A stretch of DNA of 64,000 nucleotides from Sphingobium lignivorans. Its GTDB lineage: Bacteria; Pseudomonadota; Alphaproteobacteria; Sphingomonadales; Sphingomonadaceae. Position 1 is the stretch's first letter, and each line of letters opens with the position of its first letter. The notes under the pieces were generated by a model that searched no databases, was not told the origin of the DNA, and saw nothing but the letters and a program-made list of their open reading frames with translations. The translations under genes and the position numbers were made by a program. The stretch spans positions 1,736,001 to 1,800,000 of the forward strand of contig NZ_JACHKA010000001.1 in assembly GCF_014203955.1 (NCBI RefSeq), read 5' to 3'. Positions 18,208 to 27,133 of the stretch are shown one piece after another.

Positions 18208-18479
18208 TCCGCCCCCCTCTTACGCTATCTTGCGCCTCCGCCCGACAGCCGGACGGCTATCGCACGGGGCGCTTCCATCCTTCCGTTCATTGGTGTTCTG
18301 GGCTTGTTTGCAACCGAGGCTCGAATGCTGAAGAACGTCGTTCCATTTCTTCAGCATTTCGGTAAGATGGTTCGAACCTGCTCCCAGCAGGTCCGCCACT
18401 TCATCATCAGACGCTGGTTTGTGCCAGATCGAACGATGGTGTCGTTTGCCAGATCTGGGGATCGGCGCCCCCGTAGCGT
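18208..18479. other. Mobilisation leader region and probable right end of the element
   Basis: A 272-bp stretch without a supported gene between MobC and the polysaccharide glycosyltransferase. A minus-strand frame ending in RRRKIA just before MobC has some helix-like residues (DEVADLLGAGSNHLTEMLKK) but no clear start. It contains the candidate oriT inverted repeat. The right junction of the element probably lies here. Confidence 0.45.
18324..18358. other. Candidate origin of transfer (oriT): 12-bp perfect inverted repeat
   Basis: AATGCTGAAGAA (18324-18335) and TTCTTCAGCATT (18347-18358) form a perfect 12-bp inverted repeat with an 11-base loop. It is about 117 bases upstream of the MobC start, the usual place of oriT in mob loci. 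A nick consensus was not identified, so the assignment rests on structure and position. Confidence 0.5.
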
Positions 18480-19610
18480 TTACGAGACCGTGCGCGTCGT
18501 CCGCAACGGAAGATGATCGAAATAAGCGGAAATGACTGCCTGCTCATCGAATGACGCTTCGGCGCGGGCGCGGGCGGCGCGGCCCATCGCGATGCGGGCG
18601 TCCGGGGAGAGGGCAAGGAAGCGTTCGAGTTCCGCGACAAGCGCGTCCCGGTCCCGAGGCGCGCAGATGAAGCCGGTTCGCCCGGGATCGACTGCGTCCC
18701 GGCAGCCCGGCATGTCGGTGGTGATGACCGGGCGACCGGTGGCGGCTGCTTCCAGCAGGACGCGCGGCGTCCCTTCCCGATACCATGAGGGGAGCACGAC
18801 GCAGTCAGCCGAGGCTAGCGCCGGGCGGACATCCTCGGTCTGGCCCAGATAGTCGATCACGCCTTCGCGCACCCAATCCTCGATCTGCGCGAGAGGAATG
18901 CCCGATCGACTGGCGGGGTCCAGCGGACCCAGCAGCTGGAAACGCGCGTTCGGATGGCGGGCACGCACGGCGCGGGCAGCCTCGACGAAGAGACCGACGC
19001 CCTTGTCCCACAGCAGTCGGGCGACGAGCAGGAAGACGGTCGACGAGCCGCCCTGGGGCATGGGCTGCAGGGCGAAGCGCTGCAGGTCCACGCCCGAGCC
19101 GGGCAGGAGCCGGGCGCGATCCCCCTCGACCAGCCCGGCATCAAGGAAGATCGCGCGGTCATCGGGGTTCTGGAAGAAGACGGCGCGCGCCCGGGCGAAG
19201 GCAAGGCCGTACAGGCCGCGCACCAGCCGGTTCAGGGCGCCGGTATCGTTGAAGGCGGGCCCCAGCCCGGTGACATTGGGCACGAAGGATATTCCCAGCT
19301 GGCGGCAGGCGAGCCCGGCGTAGATATTATTCTTGATCGTGTAGCCGAAGACGATGTCCGGCCGCTCGCGGCGCAGGAAGCGATGGATGCGCCACAAAAG
19401 CGCCGTTTCCGCCAGTGGAGACGTGCCGTTGCGGTCCATCGGCAGGGGCTGGACGCGGCAGCCCATGGCTTCCAGCCGATCGCGATAGCCATCGGGCGGC
19501 GCGAGGACCACCACGTCGCAGCCATGCTCCAGCAGGGCATTCAGTAACCCCTGCCGGAAGTTCGCGATCTTGAAGCAGGTGTTGCCGGTCAGGACGACGC
19601 GCAGCTTCAT
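18480..19610 (-). CDS. Glycosyltransferase family 4
   Basis: A 376-residue GT-B fold glycosyltransferase. The N-terminal domain starts MKLRVVLTGNTCFKIANFRQ, includes VFGYTIKNNIYAGLACR and VPNVTGLGPAF. The C-terminal donor domain has LLVARLLWDKGVGLFVEAAR, then PSWYREGTPRVLLEAAATGRPVITTD with the EGTPR-x(3)-EA acidic motif of GT4. It likely adds a sugar to the lipid-linked repeat unit at the inner-membrane face. The start at 19610 gives a two-base gap with the epimerase gene; upstream in-frame sequence is the shadow of that gene. Last gene of the long polysaccharide operon. Confidence 0.88.
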   Translation of the reverse strand: MKLRVVLTGNTCFKIANFRQGLLNALLEHGCDVVVLAPPDGYRDRLEAMGCRVQPLPMDRNGTSPLAETALLWRIHRFLRRERPDIVFGYTIKNNIYAGLACRQLGISFVPNVTGLGPAFNDTGALNRLVRGLYGLAFARARAVFFQNPDDRAIFLDAGLVEGDRARLLPGSGVDLQRFALQPMPQGGSSTVFLLVARLLWDKGVGLFVEAARAVRARHPNARFQLLGPLDPASRSGIPLAQIEDWVREGVIDYLGQTEDVRPALASADCVVLPSWYREGTPRVLLEAAATGRPVITTDMPGCRDAVDPGRTGFICAPRDRDALVAELERFLALSPDARIAMGRAARARAEASFDEQAVISAYFDHLPLRTTRTVS

Positions 19611-19611
19611 G

Positions 19612-20613
19612 TCACGCTCCGTAATGGCCGCGATACCATTGGACGAAGCGCGCCACGCCCTCGCGCATGTCCGTGGCGGGCCGATAGCCGGTGAGGCGCT
19701 CGAGCAGGCTGCAATCGGCCCAGGTCGCCGGGACGTCGCCCGCCTGCATGGGCAGGAGATTGCGGATCGCCTTGCGGGCCGTGGCGGCTTCCACGGCATC
19801 GATGAAGTCCGACAGGCGCTCCTGGCGGGAATTGCCGATATTGACGATGCGCCATGGCGCCACCGGCGACAGGCTGTCGCCTTCCACAGCCAGCGCGGCG
19901 CCGGGAACGGCATCCATGAGCAGGCGGATGCCCCGCACGAGATCACCGACATAAGTGAAGTCCCGCCAGATCTCGCCGTGATTGTAGACGTCGATCGGAT
20001 CGCCGTTCAGGATCGCCCGCGTGAACTTGAACAAGGCCATGTCTGGTCGGCCCCACGGGCCGTAGACCGTGAAGAACCGGAACATGGTGATCGGCAGGCC
20101 GTGGATATGGGCCCAGGCATGGCCCATGGCCTCATTGGCCTTCTTGGTGGCGGCATAGAAGGAGAGGGGCCAGTCGGCCTGATGGTCCTCGGCGTAGGGC
20201 AGAACGGTGTTGGCCCCGTAGACCGAGCTGGTGGATGCCATGAGCAGATGAGCGGGGCGCGCCGCCAGCGCGGCTTCCATCAGATTGAACGTGCCCACCA
20301 TGTTCGCATCGACATAAGCGCGCGGGTTCTCGATCGAATAGCGCACGCCCGCCTGCGCAGCGAGATGGATGACGACGTCCGGCCGCGCGGCGGTCAGGGC
20401 CGTGCGCAGCGCCGCTTCATCTTCCAGCAATGCCTCGGTCCCGGTGAAGGCGGGGTGCTGGCGCAGGATGCGGTGGCGGCTCTGCTTGAGCGCGACGTCA
20501 TAATAGTCCGTCAGCCCGTCATAGCCGCCGACTTCCCAACCTTCCTGCAGCAGCAGTTCCGCGAGATGGAATCCGATGAAGCCGGCGGTGCCGGTGATGA
20601 ATGCGCGTTTCAT
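19612..20613 (-). CDS. NAD-dependent epimerase, UDP-glucuronate 4-epimerase-like
   Basis: A 333-residue SDR-extended sugar epimerase. Rossmann motif GTAGFIGFHLAE (8-19), catalytic SSVYG and YAATK (Tyr-x3-Lys), and MFRFFTVYGPWGRPDMALFK match UDP-glucuronate 4-epimerases, which make UDP-galacturonate from UDP-glucuronate supplied by Ugd (33283-34587). The substrate choice is by family likeness; UDP-glucose 4-epimerase cannot be excluded. It is in the operon between the acyltransferase and the terminal glycosyltransferase. Confidence 0.87.
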   Translation of the reverse strand: MKRAFITGTAGFIGFHLAELLLQEGWEVGGYDGLTDYYDVALKQSRHRILRQHPAFTGTEALLEDEAALRTALTAARPDVVIHLAAQAGVRYSIENPRAYVDANMVGTFNLMEAALAARPAHLLMASTSSVYGANTVLPYAEDHQADWPLSFYAATKKANEAMGHAWAHIHGLPITMFRFFTVYGPWGRPDMALFKFTRAILNGDPIDVYNHGEIWRDFTYVGDLVRGIRLLMDAVPGAALAVEGDSLSPVAPWRIVNIGNSRQERLSDFIDAVEAATARKAIRNLLPMQAGDVPATWADCSLLERLTGYRPATDMREGVARFVQWYRGHYGA

Positions 20614-20628
20614 GTGGTCTGTTCCGGA

Positions 20629-22608
20629 TTAGTGGAGGGCCTGGCGGAAGAGAGGCGCCAGCCGCAGCGAGCCTCTCGTCGAGAGATGATCCTCGTCCGA
20701 ATACCAGCCACCCTCATCATCGCCGGCGGGGCAGTGCCCATCGCGCTCGCAGAGCAGGACTGTGGGATCCACCAGCACCACGCCGGGGCGCCCCTGCGTC
20801 GCGAGCTGCAGGATGCGGACGGTGTTCTGATACCAGGCGGGATGCCCGAGGCCGCGTTGCGGCAGGCATGCACTTGTGGGATGGCCGAAACGGAGGGACC
20901 GGCCCATGCAGCCGGCGATCTCCGACTGCGCTTCAGGCCGCGGCATCGGCACGACGATGCGATCGGCACGCGGGCCCAGCGCTTCGAGCGTGCGGGAGAG
21001 CTCGCGGAAGAGGAACGAGCCCCGCAGCTTGTCATCGGAGGCTGGCGAGCGGCGAAGATCGTCCAGCACCGAGCCATACCAGCGCGCGCTGAGCACGACG
21101 GTGCTGAACCGCGCGCCGGAGAGGGACGTGGAAACATTGTCCAGGAAATGGCGGCAGAGGAGGTTGACGCGTCCGTTGCGGGCGGCGCTGTCCTGCAGGA
21201 ACGGTGGACAGGAGAGGCGCGCGAACACCTCGAGGTCCACGCTATTCTCCGCGGCGATCTTCCGGAGCGGCGGGATCAGGTCCGTCGCGTGGGAATCCCC
21301 CAGGAGGAGCATCGGCCTGGCCTTCGGGACGCCAGCCCCGGGCGCGGGGAAGCGACAGGTGCCACCGGGGGGCGCCGCCGTCGCCAGCACGCCATTGAGG
21401 CAGACTTCCACTTCTTCGGGATCGTCGATGCGGGCCATATGCGCGCGGGTCGCGGCATCCTGGACCATACGCGCGCCGGGGGCGGACAGACCGATGACGC
21501 AGCCCAGCGCAACGATGCCGAAGCCGACGAACGCGACGATGCGCGCGTTTCGCCGCCAGGCATCGGTCACCGGCGTCGTCTGAAATCCGCCCGCCCGGAA
21601 GGGCTGCTCCACGAACCGCCAGCTGAGCACCGCGAGGAGGATGGAGGCCAGCACGAGGATGGCGGCTTCCCCGGGCGAAGGGGCGCGCATCGCCACGTAG
21701 ACGAAGAAGGACAGGAGCGGCCAGTGCCAGAGGTAGAGCGAATAGGAAATCTTGCCGAAGAACACCATCGGCCGCGCCGCCAGCACGGACTTGACCGCCG
21801 ACTGGATCCCGCCGCCGCCCAGGATGATCATGGCGGTGCCTGCGCAGGCCAGAACGAGGTTCGCATTGGGCGTCCGGCCCGCGACGCCCGGACTGAAAAC
21901 CGCCCAGAGTACCAGTCCGAGGCCGGTGAGCAGCAGGCTGTGCCCAAGCCGGGAAGGAACAGTCCATCGCAAGCCGATCAATGCCATGACGGCGCCGAGG
22001 AGCAGCTCCCACGCGCGGAACGGCAGGAGGAAGAAAGTGTGGCTGGCGCCAAAGGGCACGAACCGCACCACCAGCTCGGCAGCGGCCAGCGAAATCAGCA
22101 GGGACCCGACGAAGACCGGCAGGAGCAGGGAAGGGAAGCGCCGTTTCAGGAACAGGAAGAGCAGCGGAAAGAAGATGTAGAATTGCTCTTCGACCGCGAG
22201 CGACCAGGTGTGAAGCAGGGGATTGAGCGCGGCTTCGCTCTCGAAATAGCCCGAGCGCGCCCAGAACACGAAATTGGCAAGGAAAGCGGAGGCGCCGGCC
22301 AGGCTCCAGCCATAGTTCTGGAAATCGAGCGGCAGGAGAATGAACCAGGCGGCCAGCGTGGTCGCCAGCAGCACCGCGAAAAGCGCGGGCAGCAGCCGCA
22401 GGACACGGCGAAGATAAAATGCCGCGAGCACTTGCCCCGTCGGCCGGTCGTCACCCGTCAGAATGCCGGTGATGAGATAACCCGAGATGACGAAGAAGAT
22501 ATCGACGCCGAGATAGCCGGAGGCGAAGCCGGGCAGATGCGCATGATAGCCGACCACGGCCAGCACCGCGATTGCCCTCAGCCCGTCAATTTCCTTTCTG
22601 TACTTCAT
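20629..22608 (-). CDS. Acyltransferase 3 family protein with C-terminal SGNH domain
   Basis: A 659-residue O-acetyltransferase of the OafA type. The N-terminal membrane domain (about 1-345, roughly ten segments) opens with EIDGLRAIAVLAVVGYHAHL, with the conserved Arg and His of the acyltransferase-3 family. The C-terminal periplasmic SGNH hydrolase-like domain (about 420-659) has GDSHATDLIPP and DEDHLSTRG, the Ser and Asp-x2-His of the catalytic set. Such proteins add acetyl groups to O-antigen or exopolysaccharide, which suggests that the polymer is acylated. The stop is 15 bases before the epimerase start. Confidence 0.9.
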   Translation of the reverse strand: MKYRKEIDGLRAIAVLAVVGYHAHLPGFASGYLGVDIFFVISGYLITGILTGDDRPTGQVLAAFYLRRVLRLLPALFAVLLATTLAAWFILLPLDFQNYGWSLAGASAFLANFVFWARSGYFESEAALNPLLHTWSLAVEEQFYIFFPLLFLFLKRRFPSLLLPVFVGSLLISLAAAELVVRFVPFGASHTFFLLPFRAWELLLGAVMALIGLRWTVPSRLGHSLLLTGLGLVLWAVFSPGVAGRTPNANLVLACAGTAMIILGGGGIQSAVKSVLAARPMVFFGKISYSLYLWHWPLLSFFVYVAMRAPSPGEAAILVLASILLAVLSWRFVEQPFRAGGFQTTPVTDAWRRNARIVAFVGFGIVALGCVIGLSAPGARMVQDAATRAHMARIDDPEEVEVCLNGVLATAAPPGGTCRFPAPGAGVPKARPMLLLGDSHATDLIPPLRKIAAENSVDLEVFARLSCPPFLQDSAARNGRVNLLCRHFLDNVSTSLSGARFSTVVLSARWYGSVLDDLRRSPASDDKLRGSFLFRELSRTLEALGPRADRIVVPMPRPEAQSEIAGCMGRSLRFGHPTSACLPQRGLGHPAWYQNTVRILQLATQGRPGVVLVDPTVLLCERDGHCPAGDDEGGWYSDEDHLSTRGSLRLAPLFRQALH

Positions 22609-22735
22609 ATCCTCCGCTCCAGGCGCGATGCGCCACGGCTTCCTGACCGGCTTTCCGGGGGGTGATTGTTTCGAGGCTTGATCCGCGCCGTGCCTGGCAG
22701 GCTTTCGCGGTGGTCCGTCCGGAGCGGACGTGTCG

Positions 22736-23494
22736 TCAGGCGGTCAGGGGCTTGCGGAAAACCATCTCGAAGCTCTCGCAATAATCCTTGTCCGCGACAT
22801 ATTGGACGGTGCCGACAAGCCGCCACAGAAGGTAGAAGGGCAGGAAGAAGCTGAAATAAGTAGACCGGTAGGTCCGACGCTCGGCGATGACTTCCAGCCC
22901 TTGCGCGAGCGCCAGCCGGCGGATCTGGGAGGGCAGGCAGCGGTTATAGAATGCGGGAAAGCCATCGCCCTTCTTGTGAGGAAACACCGCATGCATCATC
23001 CGGCGCTTGGCCTCGTTGGGCAGGCGAAGATTGAGCTGGGCGAAGGCGGCCCTGCGGCAGGGGAGCCGGACGAAGCACTTGCCTCCCGGCGCGAGCAAGG
23101 CGGCAAGGCCGGCGATGGCGGCGGCGTTGTCGGTCACGTGCTCCAGCGTGCTCCGGCACACGATCAGATCAAAGCGCCCGAACTGCGCCGCGTCCGGCGC
23201 GCAGATGTCGAGCACGGCCGTCTCCGAATAAGTGGACGGCGGGGCGTTTTTCAGTTCTTCAGGGTCAAAGTCGAGACCGACATAGACCTTCCCGCCGGCA
23301 TCGAGGCCGGCGATATAGGCATAAGGCTTCTTGCCGCCGCCCACATCGGCGACGCTATGGGCTTCCTCGAACATGGGCTTGAGTTCGTTCGGCGCGAGCG
23401 TGCCGATTTGCCGCGGCGGATATGGAACCAACCGGTCGAACTGCCGGGCGAGCCATGAATTTGCCGCGGCAAAACGCGAGATGATGCTTGCCAT
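22736..23494 (-). CDS. Class I SAM-dependent methyltransferase
   Basis: A 252-residue methyltransferase with SAM-binding motif VADVGGGKKPYAYIAG, acidic strand GLDFDPEEL, and post-I ALLAPGGKCFVRLP. The C-terminal part ends in a hydrophobic stretch (TYFSFFLPFYLLWRLVGTVQ), which may attach it to the membrane. The start at 23494 is preferred; the longer frame adds 14 unlikely residues. It probably methylates a sugar or glycan chain end, inferred from its place among glycosyltransferases. Confidence 0.78.
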   Translation of the reverse strand: MASIISRFAAANSWLARQFDRLVPYPPRQIGTLAPNELKPMFEEAHSVADVGGGKKPYAYIAGLDAGGKVYVGLDFDPEELKNAPPSTYSETAVLDICAPDAAQFGRFDLIVCRSTLEHVTDNAAAIAGLAALLAPGGKCFVRLPCRRAAFAQLNLRLPNEAKRRMMHAVFPHKKGDGFPAFYNRCLPSQIRRLALAQGLEVIAERRTYRSTYFSFFLPFYLLWRLVGTVQYVADKDYCESFEMVFRKPLTA

Positions 23495-23511
23495 GGGAAT
23501 GCTCCTTGAAT

Positions 23512-24705
23512 TCAGGTCGGGTTTCCGGCGGCACACGACGCGGCGAACTGCGCCCAGAAGATGGCGCGACGCTCCTCGAGCAGGCCGGCTTCATAATCCT
23601 GCGCCGTTTCCCAGTTGGTCCGCGCACTGCGGGCCATCCATGCCGTATCGTCCACGCGGCGGCGCAGAAGGGTGGCCAGTGCCGGGATATCGCCGGGCGC
23701 AATGAGGTCTTCACGGGGAAGCAGTTCGGGAATGCCCGCCACGGTCGAAGCCAGCGCGGGGCATCCCCGGCTCATTGCTTCGATCAGCGCCCTCGGCAGG
23801 CCTTCCTGCAGTGAGGGCTGCAGGTAGATGTCGATATCGTCCAGCCAGCGCCGGACGGGGTCTCCCGACGGCAGGGTTCCCTCGAAATGCACGATGTCCT
23901 GGACACCATTGCGGACTGCCTCCGCGCGCCAGGGGGCGGGGTCGCCGCCCCCCAGGATGTGCAGGGACAGGGGCGGCAAGGCAGTACGCGCCTGGGACAG
24001 TGCGGCCAGCAGGGTCTGGATGCCCTTGAAGCGCCCGCGCAGGGTGCCGATCAGGCCGAGCCGGAGAGGCCGCGCGCGCGCTGCCGTGATGCGGGCCAGC
24101 CGCCGTTCCAGCACCTCTTCGGACAGGTCGGTCAGGATCACGTTGGAGGCGGCCACCACATGCGCTGCTCGCGTCGGGTAGCGGCGCTGGAGAAAGTCCC
24201 GCGTAACGTAGAGCGCATAGTCAGCCTGCCGGACGACCCGCTTCGTGCGCGCCCAGGCGACCGGGGCATAAGCGCGCCCCGCCAGATTGCCGTAGTTCCA
24301 CAAACCGTCCCAGGGACACGCGACCATCTCGACAGCCCAGGGTTTGCCGAGCGCGCGCGCCGCGGCAATGGCCATGAGGCCCATTTCACTCGGGAGCCTC
24401 CCGATCACGGCATCATGGCGAGCGACGAGCCCGCGCATGCGCCGGCGCGCGGCGGGCCGTGCCAGAGTCAGGCCTCGGGGGCTCGAGAGGTTCGGAAACA
24501 GCTCGAAACCGACGCGCGGAGCGGACGAGAGCTCCAGCTGGGAAAGGGTCTTGCCAGCCGGGATGTCACCTCGCCGCGCAGCCACTGTGAGCGTGTGGAA
24601 ATGTCCCAGATAACGCTGCCAGAGGCTGGCTTCGAACTGGCTCTCCGACCACACGCTGTCATTGGCGACGATGAAGCGATGATCATGCGCGAAAATGGCT
24701 TTCAT
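23512..24705 (-). CDS. Glycosyltransferase family 4
   Basis: A 397-residue GT-B glycosyltransferase. It begins MKAIFAHDHRFIVANDSVWS and has the donor-domain markers LRLGLIGTLRGRFKGIQTLL and LQPSLQEGLPRALIEAMSRG, with the EGLPRALIE motif of GT4. The start at 24705 overlaps the Wzy-like gene stop by four bases (ATGA), and in-frame residues upstream are the shadow of that gene. Acceptor and donor unknown. Confidence 0.86.
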   Translation of the reverse strand: MKAIFAHDHRFIVANDSVWSESQFEASLWQRYLGHFHTLTVAARRGDIPAGKTLSQLELSSAPRVGFELFPNLSSPRGLTLARPAARRRMRGLVARHDAVIGRLPSEMGLMAIAAARALGKPWAVEMVACPWDGLWNYGNLAGRAYAPVAWARTKRVVRQADYALYVTRDFLQRRYPTRAAHVVAASNVILTDLSEEVLERRLARITAARARPLRLGLIGTLRGRFKGIQTLLAALSQARTALPPLSLHILGGGDPAPWRAEAVRNGVQDIVHFEGTLPSGDPVRRWLDDIDIYLQPSLQEGLPRALIEAMSRGCPALASTVAGIPELLPREDLIAPGDIPALATLLRRRVDDTAWMARSARTNWETAQDYEAGLLEERRAIFWAQFAASCAAGNPT

Positions 24706-26204
24706 GCTGTTCGACGCGCGGCAAAGAGATAGACGAGGTAGAGGAGCGCGAGCCGCTGGCTTCCGTCCACCAGGCTGATCGAGTTGGGTTGTGTCATGCT
24801 GAAGGCGATCACCACGAGGGTCGTGACCGCGAAGGGATTGTCGGGGTCGCGCATGATCCACCGGGTGAGAGCGTGCAGCATCATGCCGAACAGGAGGTAG
24901 ACCAACACCACGCCGGGCACGCTGAAGTTCCAGTAAGCCTCGGCGACGCCATTCACCGGATAACCGACGCCGCTATAGCCCTCCATGCTGCCCTGATTAC
25001 CGAACAGCAGGGCGGCGGCGTAAGCGCCGGCGCCGCGGGGCTTGTCGGGCCAGATGGCGCGCGGCACCCAGAATGCGGCCGCCGAGACATAGGTCGCGCC
25101 CCACAGATGACCCTGGACGGTCGGCACCAGCGCCGCGACCGCGAGATCCGTGTCGCGATCGCGATTCTCCCGCTCTTGCGCGGACATCGCAAAAGCGGTG
25201 TCCGGATCGAATTGCGTCAGGGAGGAAAAGTCGACCTCGCCCTGGTTGCCGCTGCGCCGGATCTCGCCAAGCACGCCGAGCAGCAACAGGGCGGCGAGGC
25301 CAGCCAGCAGCGCACCTGTTTTGGGGAGCTTGTGATTGTGATAGATCCAGACGGCAAGCAGCATCGCGACCGGCGCGAAAAGCCCGGACCGGCTTCCCGT
25401 GGCGACGAACTGCATGACTGCCGCCAGCGCGAAGGCCGCGATGAACAGCGGCTTGCCCAACGTCTGCGGGCGATAGGCATACCACAGGATGAGGATGATC
25501 GGCAGAAAGGCGTTGAGCACCAGATAATGGCCGACTTCGGTCCGCATCCCGAAGCGGCCGCCCGCCAGCGTCGACATGTGCGCGACGATCCCGCCCTGCA
25601 ACTGGAGGAACAGCAGAACGATCGCGAGACCCACACAGAACAGCAGGGCGATCTTCCACCCCTCGATGCGCAGCGGGGGGGACATGCGAGGCCGCTTCCC
25701 TTTCCGTGCCACCAGCGCAAAGCCGGCATAGGCACTGACGATACCCAGCAGCTGGAGGAGGCTGAGCTTTACCCGGGCTTCCATGACATGCGTGTCGGAC
25801 CAGCCGACCAGCAGTGGATGATTCAGCGCCGTGATATCCGGAAACCACATGGCGACGGGCGCGAGCAGAGCCTCCGGACGGCCAAGTATCTCGAAGAGGA
25901 TCATGACCGTTGCGGTGAGGACAAGCGGGTGCAGCCAGCCGACAGGCGTGCCGGCGAAGCGGCGCACCAGGAAGGGCAGGAGCATCAGGGCCTGGGTCAG
26001 GAAGTGCGCGAAGGCGATGGTCAGGGCGAGTGCGGGAAAAGCGATGCTCTGTCCGGCAGGCGCGGCGAGTGCGGGCAGCATCCGCCAGAAGATGAAATAG
26101 ATCATCACGAGAAGCCGCGCCGTGTTGGAAATCGGCACGAACGGATTCTGCATGGGCGCATGTGCTGCCGCCCCCGGCATGGCCGGCATGGCGAGGCTCG
26201 TCAT
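24702..26204 (-). CDS. O-antigen/EPS polymerase-like membrane protein (Wzy-type)
   Basis: A 500-residue polytopic membrane protein with about 11-12 hydrophobic segments and a large loop around residues 320-420 (DPDTAFAMSAQERENRDRDT). It resembles oligosaccharide repeat-unit polymerases, which join lipid-linked repeats on the periplasmic side, and the central AATGSRSG-like motif (FVATGSRSGLFAPVAMLLAV) is typical of Wzy/O-antigen ligase-type proteins. Ordinary sequence divergence of Wzy means assignment depends on topology and position next to Wzx and glycosyltransferases. Start and stop overlap neighbours by four bases on both sides. Confidence 0.8.
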   Translation of the reverse strand: MTSLAMPAMPGAAAHAPMQNPFVPISNTARLLVMIYFIFWRMLPALAAPAGQSIAFPALALTIAFAHFLTQALMLLPFLVRRFAGTPVGWLHPLVLTATVMILFEILGRPEALLAPVAMWFPDITALNHPLLVGWSDTHVMEARVKLSLLQLLGIVSAYAGFALVARKGKRPRMSPPLRIEGWKIALLFCVGLAIVLLFLQLQGGIVAHMSTLAGGRFGMRTEVGHYLVLNAFLPIILILWYAYRPQTLGKPLFIAAFALAAVMQFVATGSRSGLFAPVAMLLAVWIYHNHKLPKTGALLAGLAALLLLGVLGEIRRSGNQGEVDFSSLTQFDPDTAFAMSAQERENRDRDTDLAVAALVPTVQGHLWGATYVSAAAFWVPRAIWPDKPRGAGAYAAALLFGNQGSMEGYSGVGYPVNGVAEAYWNFSVPGVVLVYLLFGMMLHALTRWIMRDPDNPFAVTTLVVIAFSMTQPNSISLVDGSQRLALLYLVYLFAARRTA

Positions 26205-27133
26205 GCGCTCCGCACCGCCGGTTTGGCGATGCTCCAGGCCGCAAGGTCGAGGCCGGTCAGTGCCGCGAGGGCGGCGTTGTCAGCGGCGAGCCGGCCCCGC
26301 AGGGACTCGATCGCGCGCGCGTCTTCCGCCGGCATCCCGCGAGACGTGCGGTACTGAAGCGCACCATATCCGCGCTTGAGGACATCCCGGAGCGCAGCGG
26401 GCGGGCGTATCCGCGCGTTGAGATAGCGCGCCGTCGCCTGCAGCCGCGACATGCGGATGCTCTCGGTGCGATTGCGCGCGGCCTTCTCCATCCGTGGCAT
26501 CGTCGAGGGATCGAGGCCCAGCCAGTCCAGCAGACCGTCCACCGTGCCATTCGGATCCCTGACCATGTCCTCCATGACCAGCAGCTTCAGCCGGTCCGGG
26601 CCGAGCGCTTCGAGCCATGGGGCGACGTGGAGGATGTAGCGGCTGTACGTCACCTCGCGCTCGAGCACATAGGCGCTGCCCGGGTGCCTGCACCAGTCCG
26701 GCATCAGGGGCGTGCCAGAATCCATCAGTTCCAGATAACGCGCAAAGGACAAGCCCGGGCGCAGCCGCGCGAGATTGTTCAGCGTATATTGGAAGGAGCT
26801 GTACACCCGCATCGCCGGCTCGCGCAGGACGATGATGGCGCGCGCGTCTGCCATCCCCGAGATGACGTCCCGTGCCATAGGATCGAAGACATAATGGGTG
26901 GTGCCTTCCATCCGGATCGGGGCGTCCGCGTCGGCGGGGGCGAACAGTGTCTGATAGGCCTCCAGGCCGTCCGCCGCCGCATTGGGCCGCCGGGACAGGG
27001 GATGGGCGGGATCCGTTAGGAAGAAGGGCTCCTTGACGCGGCTTCCGCGCACGTCGGGATGCCGGGCAAGCCAGTCGAAAAGCGAGCTGGTGCCGCATTT
27101 GGGCGCGCCCAGGATGAACAGGTTGGGCCTCAT
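26201..27133 (-). CDS. Sulfotransferase domain protein
   Basis: A 310-residue PAPS-dependent sulfotransferase. The 5'-phosphosulfate loop is NLFILGAPKCGTSSLFDWLA (residues 4-23), and the 3'-phosphate motif is IIVLREPAMRVYSSFQYTLN near residue 100. The family transfers sulfate from PAPS to sugar or other hydroxyl groups in the cytoplasm. Its position between two glycosyltransferases and the Wzy-like gene, with four-base overlaps both sides, suggests that it sulfates the exopolysaccharide precursor. PAPS synthesis genes are not in the window. The start at 27133 is fixed by the overlap and removes a long upstream shadow. Confidence 0.88.
   Translation of the reverse strand: MRPNLFILGAPKCGTSSLFDWLARHPDVRGSRVKEPFFLTDPAHPLSRRPNAAADGLEAYQTLFAPADADAPIRMEGTTHYVFDPMARDVISGMADARAIIVLREPAMRVYSSFQYTLNNLARLRPGLSFARYLELMDSGTPLMPDWCRHPGSAYVLEREVTYSRYILHVAPWLEALGPDRLKLLVMEDMVRDPNGTVDGLLDWLGLDPSTMPRMEKAARNRTESIRMSRLQATARYLNARIRPPAALRDVLKRGYGALQYRTSRGMPAEDARAIESLRGRLAADNAALAALTGLDLAAWSIAKPAVRSA

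Larger units (their letters stand above)
7674..18480. mobile_element. Mobilisable integrative element at tRNA-Ser (boundaries approximate)
   Basis: The span begins at the 3' end of tRNA-Ser and contains a large serine recombinase, a second (broken) resolvase, AbiE genes, small cargo genes, an AT-rich gene, and a MobC/relaxase pair. It lies between hspQ and the polysaccharide cluster. The left end is placed from the recombinase-tRNA overlap. The right end is uncertain: it is somewhere between the MobC start (18207) and the first polysaccharide gene (ends 18480), and no clear repeat of the tRNA 3' end was found there. There is no type IV secretion machinery, so transfer would depend on a helper. 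Confidence 0.7.

Noticed and set aside
18378..18407. GGTTCGAA...TCCGCCA similarity to the tRNA-Ser 3' end as a possible attR
   Set aside because: The two short matches have a different spacing from that in the tRNA and could be chance; no extended direct repeat was found.
19570..22665. A 1031-residue plus-strand open frame opposite the glycosyltransferase, epimerase and acyltransferase genes
   Set aside because: It overlies three convincing minus-strand genes and has the low-complexity Arg/Glu/Gly/His-rich composition of antisense frames in GC-rich DNA; no domain is visible.
24789..26357. A 522-residue plus-strand frame opposite the Wzy-like polymerase
   Set aside because: Rich in Arg/Glu/His/Gly and opposite a well-supported membrane protein.
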